From the NCBI GenBank assembly GCA_045644545.1, contig JAZRHC010000023.1:1-64000 (forward strand): 64,000 nt of DNA. Reading direction: 5' to 3'. This document shows positions 58,033-64,000 of the stretch, in pieces (the first letter of the stretch is position 1; the number at the start of each line of letters is the position of its first letter). Made by a program: the position numbers and the translations under genes. Below the pieces are notes generated by a model that saw nothing but the letters and a program-made list of their open reading frames with translations, searched no databases and was not told the DNA's origin. This stretch comes from Scatosoma sp045644545. GTDB lineage: Bacteria > Bacillota > Clostridia > Christensenellales > Borkfalkiaceae.

Positions 58033-58839
58033 TTACTCGGTTTTTTCTTCTACCTCAGGCGTTTTTTTCGCCGCGCCGTAGCCGTAATGCTCGTAGTGAT
58101 AATAATTCTTGATTTTCGTCTTTTTTCCGCCTTTATAGTCGTTGACGACGATACCCAAAATATTCACCTTCGCAAACGAAAGCTTATTGAGCGCTTTCGC
58201 TATATCCGACACATAGGATTCAAGATGCCTACAAACGAGCGCCGCTCCGTCGACCACGGGCGCGAGCGCCAACGCGTCCGCTACTAATAAAACGGGGGGC
58301 GTGTCGTAGATTACGTAGTCGAATTTTTGTTTGAGTTCCGCAGAAAGCTCTTTCATTTTTTCGCTTTCCAAAATTTCGTAGGGGCGAGGAGAAACCGTTC
58401 CGCAAGGTATAATATATAAGTTTTCGCTATAAGCCGAAGGCTGGCAAATCTCTTCTAACGTCGCCTGCCCCGAAAGATAATCGGAAAGACCGGGGACGTT
58501 TTTGATAGCGAAGGCTTTGCCCACGCGGCCTTTTCTAATATCCGCGTCCACGAGCACGACTTTCGCGTCCGACTGCGCAAACATCAAAGCAAGGTTGGAA
58601 GAAGTCGTCGTTTTCCCGTCTTCGGGGAACGCCGAGGTCAGCATAAAAGAAATTCCTTCGTTTCCTTTTTTCGCCACCGATACGGAAATCGTTGCTTTCA
58701 AGGCGCGGAAGGATTCCGTGAGCGAGAAGGGGCTGTCCTCGTTTAAAAGATAGGTCGAATCTTCGATCAACGCCACTGCTTTTTTCAATCTTTTATTACG
58801 CATATTTTCGGAAATCTTAGAAAAAACACTCATTTTCAC
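58033..58839 (-). CDS. Bacterial tyrosine kinase (CpsD/CapB family)
   Basis: 268 residues. Walker A FPEDGKTTTSSNLALM, Walker A' KVVLVDADIRKGRVG and Walker B FDYVIYDTPPVL are those of BY-kinases. The C-terminus has the tyrosine cluster YYHYEHYGYG, the autophosphorylation site. It is 4 bases overlapped by the CpsC-like gene, which supplies the activating cytoplasmic segment. Normally such pairs lead a capsule or exopolysaccharide operon; here no glycosyltransferase genes follow. Confidence 0.93.
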   Translation of the reverse strand: MKMSVFSKISENMRNKRLKKAVALIEDSTYLLNEDSPFSLTESFRALKATISVSVAKKGNEGISFMLTSAFPEDGKTTTSSNLALMFAQSDAKVVLVDADIRKGRVGKAFAIKNVPGLSDYLSGQATLEEICQPSAYSENLYIIPCGTVSPRPYEILESEKMKELSAELKQKFDYVIYDTPPVLLVADALALAPVVDGAALVCRHLESYVSDIAKALNKLSFAKVNILGIVVNDYKGGKKTKIKNYYHYEHYGYGAAKKTPEVEEKTE

Positions 58840-59705
58840 ACCTCCGCCTTCGCGTCTTTTTCTTTTTTGTCAATAGACGGCAACACGCCGAGCACGGGCA
58901 CGCCTAAACGTTTCGCCACCGTTTCGTAATTTCTCAGCCTGTTATCCATTCTGTCCGCAATCACCACCACGACGCAAGCAACCAAAAGCGCCAACGCGCC
59001 AAAAATTACCGCAAATTTGATCGTTTGATCCTTCGCGTACCCTGCGTTCGTTAAACGTACTTCGTCGAGAACCGTCGTTTTCACGCAGTTCGTTCCGTCG
59101 TAGCCGTCGGGTTTATACATTTTTTCAATCACAAACGCAGGAACTTCATTTTCTACCGCTTTTAAAAGTTCTTCGCCAAACGCTTTATTTTCTCTGCCCG
59201 ACACGGAAATTTTTACGTAGATAAAGCTCTTGGAAAGGGTGATTTCTTCGTTTTCCGAGGTTTTCGTATACGAGAAGGACACCGAGTCGTCGACTTTTTT
59301 AAGAAACGTCGCGTATTTTTCATTTATTGAACCGTCGGCGTTATATTTTTCTTTTTCCGTCACGGGACAGCTCGGCATTGTAAGCATAAGCCGTTCGGAA
59401 AAAGATTCCGAAGAAAGCAATTCGATCATATTTTTCATCACGGGCACGCCGTACGCGCCGTACACGCCGTATTGACTTCCCGAAGCTTCGCCGTTCTCGG
59501 TCGATTTCGTCGGGTTCACGTAAAACACGGGTTTCACTCCGTAAGTATACACGTCTTTCGAATCCAAATACCCGTATAATCCGCCCGCCGTCGCGCCAAG
59601 CGCGAGCACTAAAAGCAGAATGAGGATCTTCGACCAAAGCGCACGGAAAATATCGCCGAGGCTAAATTCCTCGTCCGCTTGGAAATCTTGCTTCATTTCT
59701 TCCAT
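58836..59705 (-). CDS. Chain-length determinant/kinase adaptor (CpsC/CapA, Wzz family)
   Basis: 289 residues with two membrane helices, at about 30-50 (ILILLLVLALGATAGGLYGYL) and 230-250 (FAVIFGALALLVACVVVVIA), around a 180-residue outer domain. The short cytoplasmic end (RMDNRLRNYETVAKRLGVPVLGVLPSI) is the conserved Wzz terminus that activates the kinase. N-terminus is acidic (EEMKQDFQADEEFSLGDI). The promoter upstream is a perfect consensus. Confidence 0.92.
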   Translation of the reverse strand: MEEMKQDFQADEEFSLGDIFRALWSKILILLLVLALGATAGGLYGYLDSKDVYTYGVKPVFYVNPTKSTENGEASGSQYGVYGAYGVPVMKNMIELLSSESFSERLMLTMPSCPVTEKEKYNADGSINEKYATFLKKVDDSVSFSYTKTSENEEITLSKSFIYVKISVSGRENKAFGEELLKAVENEVPAFVIEKMYKPDGYDGTNCVKTTVLDEVRLTNAGYAKDQTIKFAVIFGALALLVACVVVVIADRMDNRLRNYETVAKRLGVPVLGVLPSIDKKEKDAKAEV

Positions 59706-59780
59706 CTCATCTCTTCCTCGTCGTTATTATTTTCCCTTCCGATTAACGATTTTTTCTTTTCTCGAAAAGTTTCCTTCATA

Positions 59781-59809
59781 ATTATATCACTTTAAAAAAG
59801 AACTGTCAA
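59781..59809 (-). promoter_or_regulatory. Promoter of the cpsC-cpsD pair (perfect consensus)
   Basis: Minus strand: TTGACA, 17 bases, TATAAT. Confidence 0.9.
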
Positions 59810-59851
59810 GTTGAAAGAACGCGTTTTTTTAATTTACTTAAACGAGAATAG

Positions 59852-59880
59852 TTGCTATTTTTTGTGAATTATGCTATAAT
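59852..59880 (+). promoter_or_regulatory. holB-ricT promoter
   Basis: TTGCTA, 17 bases, TATAAT; 32 bases before the ATG at 59912. Confidence 0.8.
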
Positions 59881-59911
59881 ATTTCCCGAGAAGTCGAAAG
59901 GAGGGCAAAAA

Positions 59912-60916
59912 ATGCAAACGCTGTTGAAAGAAACGGGGGCGTATCGGTTGCTGAAAGCCGAGCGCGATAAAAACCGTTTGCATCACGCCTATCTTCTCTT
60001 GCTCGACGACAAGCGCAACCTTCGCGAAGCGGTGAAAACCTTTGCCAAGCTCCTGTTTTTCTGCGAGGAAGCGGATACCCCCGAAGCGGCGCGGATCTCC
60101 TCTTTGATCGACGGAGAAATTTTTTCCGATTGCTTGATTTTTCCGAAAACGGACAAAAAATTCACCGTTGCCGAAACGGAAGATATTTTAGAGGAAATTC
60201 CCTTAAAGCCGATAGAGGGGGGCAAAAAAGTCTTTCTCGTAGCCGATTTTGCCGAAGCGACGGCGCAAGCGCAAAACAAGCTTTTGAAGGTTTTGGAAGA
60301 ACCGCCCGAAAACGTGTTCTTTCTCTTAGGCGCGACGAGCTCTTATCCCGTGCTTTCCACCGTGCTCTCGCGTACGGAAAAGCTGGAAATTTTGCCGTTC
60401 ACGGAAAGGCAGGTCGCCGACTGCCTTCGGCGGTTATATAAGGACGAGGCTTTTTCGGAGCGCGAGCTAATTCTTTCCGCGGCGGCTTCGTCGGGGAGCG
60501 TGGGAACGGCGCAAAATATCCTCGACGGGGGGTATTATAAAGAACTCACGCAAAAGGCGTTCGAGCTTTGCTCGGCGGGGCTTTCTTCGCTTCCGATCGC
60601 GGTGAAAAAGGCGGCGGATATCAAGTATAAAAAGGAATTTTTGTCCTTTTTAAAGCTCGTATTCCGCGACGCGTTTTTATACAAAGCGAAAACGCACGAC
60701 GTATCGTTTGGCTCGCTCGGGGAAAGCTATCTGTTTTTACCCACGGAAAAAGACAAGGTGCGCGCGATATCGGAAAACTATTCTTTATCCGCGTTATTAT
60801 ACGCGCAGGAAGCTTTGACGGAAGCGGAAAAGGAAGTATTTTTCAACGCGAATTTCCCTCAATGTATCGAGATTGCGCTTTCGAAAATTCTTTGGAAAAA
60901 CAAATCTGTTTTATAA
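59912..60916 (+). CDS. holB: DNA polymerase III delta' subunit
   Basis: Clamp-loader subunit, 334 residues from ATG 59912 (RBS AAAGGAGG). LLKAERDKNRLHHAYLLL, the AAA+ remnants EIPLKPIEGGKKVFLVADFAEATAQAQNKLLKVLEEPPENVFFLLGA and the collar C-terminus are those of HolB/DnaX-delta'. The P-loop is degenerate, normal for delta'. It is followed by ricT as in B. subtilis holB-yaaT. Although the -35 box and an ATG at 59852 precede it in frame, that start lies within the promoter. Confidence 0.94.
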   Translation: MQTLLKETGAYRLLKAERDKNRLHHAYLLLLDDKRNLREAVKTFAKLLFFCEEADTPEAARISSLIDGEIFSDCLIFPKTDKKFTVAETEDILEEIPLKPIEGGKKVFLVADFAEATAQAQNKLLKVLEEPPENVFFLLGATSSYPVLSTVLSRTEKLEILPFTERQVADCLRRLYKDEAFSERELILSAAASSGSVGTAQNILDGGYYKELTQKAFELCSAGLSSLPIAVKKAADIKYKKEFLSFLKLVFRDAFLYKAKTHDVSFGSLGESYLFLPTEKDKVRAISENYSLSALLYAQEALTEAEKEVFFNANFPQCIEIALSKILWKNKSVL

Positions 60917-60985
60917 TTCAACGCATATCTGGGTGGGTCGTTTTCCTACCCTTCACTCAAAAAACTCAAAAGGATTCTTTTATAT

Positions 60986-61846
60986 ATGGTACAAGTAGTC
61001 GTAATCAAATTCAAATCGGGCGGTAAGCTCTACTATTTCTCTCCGAAAAAGGGGGAAACGTACGAGCGGAATATGCCCGTGATCGTAGAAACGTCGAGAG
61101 GACTCGAATACGCTTGGGTTGCTTATCCCGAACGCTCCGTTCCCGAAAACGAGGTGGTGCAACCCTTAAAGCCGATCGTGCGGATCGCGACGGAAAAGGA
61201 CAGGGAATTTTACGCCGCCTGTCAAGAAAAAAAGCCCTCTGCTATGCAGACCTGTCGGGAAAAGATCGCGGCGCGGGGTTTGGAAATGAAGCTCGTAGAC
61301 TGCGAATTCGCGTTCGACGGAAGCAAAATCGTGTTCTTCTTCACGTCCGCAGGCAGAGTGGATTTTCGCGAGCTTGTCAAAGACCTCGCTTCGGCGTTCA
61401 AAACTCGGATCGAGCTTCGCCAAGTCGGCACGCGCGACGAAACGAAATATCTCGGCGGCCTTGCGCCGTGCGGACGAATTTGTTGTTGCGCGGGGAATAT
61501 GCCCGAATTTAAAAAGGTCAGCATCAAAATGGCGAAAACGCAAGGGTTATCTTTGAATCCTGGGAAAATCAGCGGACTTTGCGGACGGTTGATGTGCTGT
61601 TTGAGCTACGAAAGCGATTACTACGCGGAAGCGTACAAAAAGATGCCCAAGCTCGGCTCGGAAGTCGGCACGCCCGAAGGCAAAGGCACGGTCGCTTCGG
61701 TGAATATGCTGAAAATGCAAGTCAAGGTGAAAATCGACGACAAGAACGGCGGACTTATCTTCAAGGATTTCCCGTTAGAGGAAGTCAAGTTTAAAAAAGG
61801 CAACCAACCCCAAAAAGACGAGGACGACGAAGCCGACGAAGAATAA
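60986..61846 (+). CDS. ricT: PSP1-domain protein RicT (YaaT)
   Basis: 286 residues. PSP1 region (FKSGGKLYYFSPKK..) and the cysteine block CGRICCCAGNM..GKISGLCGRLMCCLSYE that binds Fe-S. In B. subtilis RicT works with RicA and RicF to speed RNA maturation by RNase Y and supports Spo0A phosphorylation. The acidic tail (DEDDEADEE) is family-typical. 69 bases after holB, same unit. Ends at a terminator. Confidence 0.95.
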   Translation: MVQVVVIKFKSGGKLYYFSPKKGETYERNMPVIVETSRGLEYAWVAYPERSVPENEVVQPLKPIVRIATEKDREFYAACQEKKPSAMQTCREKIAARGLEMKLVDCEFAFDGSKIVFFFTSAGRVDFRELVKDLASAFKTRIELRQVGTRDETKYLGGLAPCGRICCCAGNMPEFKKVSIKMAKTQGLSLNPGKISGLCGRLMCCLSYESDYYAEAYKKMPKLGSEVGTPEGKGTVASVNMLKMQVKVKIDDKNGGLIFKDFPLEEVKFKKGNQPQKDEDDEADEE

Positions 61847-61850
61847 CGTA

Positions 61851-61881
61851 AAAAATCCCGTTTCTGACGACGGGATTTTTT
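61851..61881 (+). terminator. Terminator of holB-ricT
   Basis: AAATCCCGT/ACGGGATTTTTT, 4 bases after the stop. Confidence 0.85.
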
Positions 61882-62084
61882 AGTGAATTTTTCGGCTGAT
61901 GCCGAAAGTTAATTTTGCCTGACGGCAAGTTAATTTTTCGCTTCGCGAAAGTGAATTTGCTTCGCAGTTGCAGTAGAAATTTATACCTCTACTTGCACCG
62001 TAGGTGCAAAATTCACTTTCACCCTTTGGGTGAAAATTTCACTTCGAAGAAACTTCACTTTTCACGAAGTGAAAAATTTCACTC
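61882..62084. repeat. GTGAA multi-hairpin mosaic repeat, copy 3
   Basis: Modules: TTCGGC/GCCGAA, TTGCC/GGCAA, TTCG/CGAA, GTAG/CTAC, GCACC/GGTGC, TTCACCC/GGGTGAA and TTTTCAC/GTGAAAA joined by AGTGAA/AGTTAA spacers. Same orientation as copy 2. It sits between ricT and rsmG (tail to tail) and stops two bases before the rsmG stop codon. Confidence 0.92.
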
Positions 62085-62085
62085 T

Positions 62086-62781
62086 TCAAAGCGGCTCTTT
62101 TCGTTCCTTTCCCTGACCTCTTGGGTATTTCGGCGGCGTGGGTTTTACCTTTTCAATCACCGCCAACGTGCGCTCGCCGTAGCTTTCGGGTAACGAGTAT
62201 TCCAAAACGGTTTTCACTTTCGCGCCTAAAATTTTATACGCGCTTTCCGCTTCCTTAATCTCCGTTCTGTCCCCGCCTTTATACGCGACAAACGCTCCGC
62301 CTACCTTCACGAAAGGCAGACAGTATTCCGATAACGTGTTCATTCTCGCCACCGCGCGCGCCGTTACGAAATCGAAGCGTTCGCGGAAAATTTTTTCCTT
62401 CGCCGCGTCCTCTGCCCGAAGGTTATAAATATTCATTTCCGAAAATCCCAGCTTATCCACAACGACCTTTAAAAATTCACATTTTTTTCCAACGCTTTCA
62501 AAAAGCGAAAAATTAAGATCAGGGCGTAAAATTTTTAAAACCAACGAGGGAAACCCCGCGCCCGAGCCGATCTCCGCAACGGTCGCGTTTTTTAAAAACA
62601 AAAATTCCCCTGCCGCGCTGTCTAAAAAATGCTTATAAAACACTTCTTTTTCTTCCGTTATCGCGGTGAGGTTATATTTTGCGTTATATTCCAGCAAAAG
62701 CGCGTGGAAAGCCTCGAAAAGCTCCTTTTTCTCTCCGCGTATTTCGCGTTCGTATTCAATAAGTCTTTCCTTCATATCCAT
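62086..62781 (-). CDS. rsmG: 16S rRNA guanine-N7 methyltransferase RsmG (GidB)
   Basis: Makes m7G527 in 16S rRNA; loss gives low-level streptomycin resistance in other species. In 231 residues are NLTAITEEKEVFYKHFLDS, the SAM motif VAEIGSGAGFPSLVLKI and FVTARAVARMNTL, all GidB-type. Its start is 10 bases from the promoter-like TATAAT at 62795-62800, facing the origin region. Typical origin-proximal gene. Confidence 0.97.
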   Translation of the reverse strand: MDMKERLIEYEREIRGEKKELFEAFHALLLEYNAKYNLTAITEEKEVFYKHFLDSAAGEFLFLKNATVAEIGSGAGFPSLVLKILRPDLNFSLFESVGKKCEFLKVVVDKLGFSEMNIYNLRAEDAAKEKIFRERFDFVTARAVARMNTLSEYCLPFVKVGGAFVAYKGGDRTEIKEAESAYKILGAKVKTVLEYSLPESYGERTLAVIEKVKPTPPKYPRGQGKERKEPL

Positions 62782-63076
62782 ATTTTTATTATAGCATATC
62801 TTTTCAAAGATAGCAATCGTTTTCCACTTTCTTTTCGGGAAAGTTTACAACTTTATCCACCTGTGGACAACTTTTGTGGACAAGTCGATAAAATTTATTT
62901 TTATTCGTTATTTTTTTATATTTATTCAATTTCTTATTTGATTGCAAAATAAATCTTGTCCACTTTTCCACAATTTCTCCACTTTTTTATCCACCTTAAA
63001 AGCAAGGGTTATTAACAGCGTTTTGGGTATCGATTTTATCATACTTTAAAAGGGATTCGACAAATTTCTCGCTCGG

Positions 63077-63140
63077 TTATCAACAATTCCACCGCCCCTA
63101 CTAATACTACTATTATAATTCTTTTTAAATATAATAAAGC
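63077..63140 (+). other. DnaA-trio unwinding element next to a DnaA box
   Basis: A TTATCAACA box, then a GC cluster (CCACCGCCCC), then CTA CTA ATA CTA CTA TTA (on the other strand TAG repeats) and an AT-rich run. This is the order of the basal unwinding system described in B. subtilis. Confidence 0.7.
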
Positions 63141-63220
63141 TAGGATAAGCCCCTCGACCCTTGATAAGTTCTTTAACCTCTAAATTTTAACGATTCTCGA
63201 AAAACCCTGTCAGTAGCCTC

Positions 63221-63248
63221 TTGACAAATTTAAAAAGCGTGGTATAAT
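63221..63248 (+). promoter_or_regulatory. Promoter of the SLOG/DUF1273 gene
   Basis: TTGACA, 16 bases ending GTGG, TATAAT; the ATG follows 7 bases later. Confidence 0.88.
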
Positions 63249-63255
63249 AGTAACT

Positions 63256-63756
63256 ATGAAAAATATTCCCGAACAATTAAAAATACGTTCTGACCCGCTC
63301 ACGTTAAAATCCTGCGCGTTCACGGGACATAGGGAAATAGGCGAGGAGCTTACGAAAGAACGCGTTAAAACCGCTATCGAAAATATGATTAAAAAAGGCG
63401 TAAAAATTTTTTATAACGGCGCGGCGAAAGGCTTCGATCTGTTGAGCGCGGAGTGCGTTTTGGAATTAAAAAATACTTATCCCGATCTTACGCTGATCCT
63501 TTGTATTCCCTATTACGGACAGGAAAAAGGGTATTCGAAAAAAGATAAACGACGTTATGAATTTCTAATAAAAGAATGCGACGAAAAAATTTTACTTTCC
63601 GATAGGTATTATAAAGGCTGTTTGCAAACGCGAAACCGCTATATGTGCGATCGTGCCGACGCGTTGATCGCGTATTTAAAAAAGGATACGGGCGGAACGG
63701 CGTATACGGTGAAGTATTTCGAAAAAAAACGAGAAGGAGAAATAATATTTCTTTAA
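63256..63756 (+). CDS. SLOG-superfamily DUF1273 (YpsA-like) protein, apparently leaderless
   Basis: 166 residues. CAFTGHREIGEELTKERVKTAIENMIKKGVKIFYNGAAKGFDLLSAECVLELK matches the DUF1273/YpsA pattern (TGHR, GxAxGxD). This is a Rossmann-like SLOG fold thought to bind nucleotide-derived ligands. Later blocks are IPYYGQEKGYSKKDKRRYEFL and RNRYMCDRADALIAYL. The -10 box ends 7 bases before the ATG and no ribosome site exists, so translation is predicted to be leaderless. It occupies the space between the origin and dnaN; function there is unknown. Confidence 0.85.
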   Translation: MKNIPEQLKIRSDPLTLKSCAFTGHREIGEELTKERVKTAIENMIKKGVKIFYNGAAKGFDLLSAECVLELKNTYPDLTLILCIPYYGQEKGYSKKDKRRYEFLIKECDEKILLSDRYYKGCLQTRNRYMCDRADALIAYLKKDTGGTAYTVKYFEKKREGEIIFL

Positions 63757-63783
63757 ATTTCCCTTAATATTCCTTTTAATCGG

Positions 63784-63812
63784 TTGCAAAAAAGGGAAAA
63801 ATATGGTACAAT
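63784..63812 (+). promoter_or_regulatory. dnaN promoter
   Basis: TTGCAA, 17 bases ending TGG, TACAAT. Leader of about 40 bases with RBS TAAGGAG. Confidence 0.75.
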
Positions 63813-63857
63813 AAAAGGGTAAATTAAATTCAACGAAACCCTAAGGAGAAAAGTGCT

Positions 63858-64000
63858 ATGAAATTTATTTGCGAAGGAATTATCCTCTCCGACGCGGCGA
63901 TTACCGTTTCCAAGGCTTGCTCGGCAAAAACGACCAATCCCGTGCTCGAATGTATTAAAATTTCCGCCAAAAACGACGAGCTTACCCTCACCGCTTACGA
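63858..64000 (+). CDS. dnaN: DNA polymerase III beta clamp, N-terminal start (partial)
   Basis: The frame starting at ATG 63858 encodes MKFICEGIILSDAAITVSKA and continues KTTNPVLECIKISAKNDELTLTAY to the window edge. This is the start of domain 1 of the sliding clamp. RBS TAAGGAGAA. It runs off the right side. With the origin on its left it marks the ori-dnaN arrangement, but dnaA is not between them as usual. Confidence 0.95.
   Translation, partial: MKFICEGIILSDAAITVSKACSAKTTNPVLECIKISAKNDELTLTAY

Larger units (their letters stand above)
62782..63255. other. Probable chromosomal replication origin (oriC)
   Basis: A 474-base gene-free region between rsmG and the gene before dnaN. It holds about nine DnaA-box-like 9-mers. 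On the plus strand: TTATCCACC (62853, 62987), TTGTCCACT (62956), TTTTCCACA (62964), TTCTCCACT (62975), TTATTAACA (63009), TTATCAACA (63077). On the other strand: TTGTCCACA (62862-62870 and 62875-62883). AT-rich stretches lie at 62887-62953 and 63112-63140, and a DnaA-trio array at 63098-63115. No open frame. Confidence 0.85.

Overview
This is a contiguous stretch of a low-redundancy bacterial chromosome that ends at a probable replication origin. The gene content points to a spore-forming member of the Clostridia (Bacillota). It carries spmAB, a spoIVFA/spoIVFB pair, a SpoVB-like flippase and a PdaB-like deacetylase, plus Firmicute gene neighbourhoods (yabN-spoVB, metG-tatD-ksgA, tmk-yaaO, holB-yaaT, lon-engB, spoIVF-rplU-rpmA). 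It also has GTP-type PEP carboxykinase, a 2[4Fe-4S] ferredoxin and GTG-free, AT-rich intergenic promoters of sigma-A type (TTGACA-17-TATAAT). No rRNA, tRNA or CRISPR array was found. The exact family is not resolvable by eye; a Christensenellales-like gut lineage is only a guess.

Layout. At 1-300 lies the end of an IS3-family element that appears to have cut an XRE regulator gene. 0.3-4 kb: rsmF-like methylase, exonuclease and serS (minus strand). 4-6.7 kb: CtpE-like P-type ATPase (plus). 7-20 kb: a long minus-strand block with gyrA, gyrB, dusB, yabN, spoVB-like, mntR-like, queA, ruvB, ruvA, ruvC. 20-30 kb: a small membrane peptide, ferredoxin, cysteine desulfurase, PAP2 phosphatase, EF-G-like factor, a divergent pair of XRE regulators, rsmA, a radical SAM protein, tatD and metG. 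30-42 kb: spmAB, pckG, tmk, a YaaO-like decarboxylase, lysS, greA, aminotransferase plus Lrp regulator. 42-54 kb (mostly plus): pdaB-like, tandem-OB SSB-like, spoIVFA/FB, RNase G, rplU, rpmA, rqcH (minus), tig-clpP-clpX. 54-62 kb: DUF1292 protein, engB, lon, a CpsCD-like tyrosine kinase pair, holB-ricT, rsmG. 62.8-64 kb: an oriC-like region with about nine DnaA boxes and a DnaA-trio array, a leaderless SLOG/DUF1273 gene and the start of dnaN.

Themes. The genes form a housekeeping core: replication and topology (gyrAB, holB, dnaN), recombination (ruvABC), translation (serS, metG, lysS, rRNA/tRNA modification, L21/L27), proteostasis (tig, clpPX, lon, rqcH) and sporulation proteolysis/maturation. 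The unexplained structure is mostly intergenic. There are two dispersed palindromic repeat families, with three copies each. One is a roughly 200-bp multi-hairpin mosaic built on GTGAA-TTT units. Three genes appear to be leaderless. Three orphan genes share one promoter architecture. There are candidate small RNAs, and a CI/Cro-like switch sits with no phage attached.
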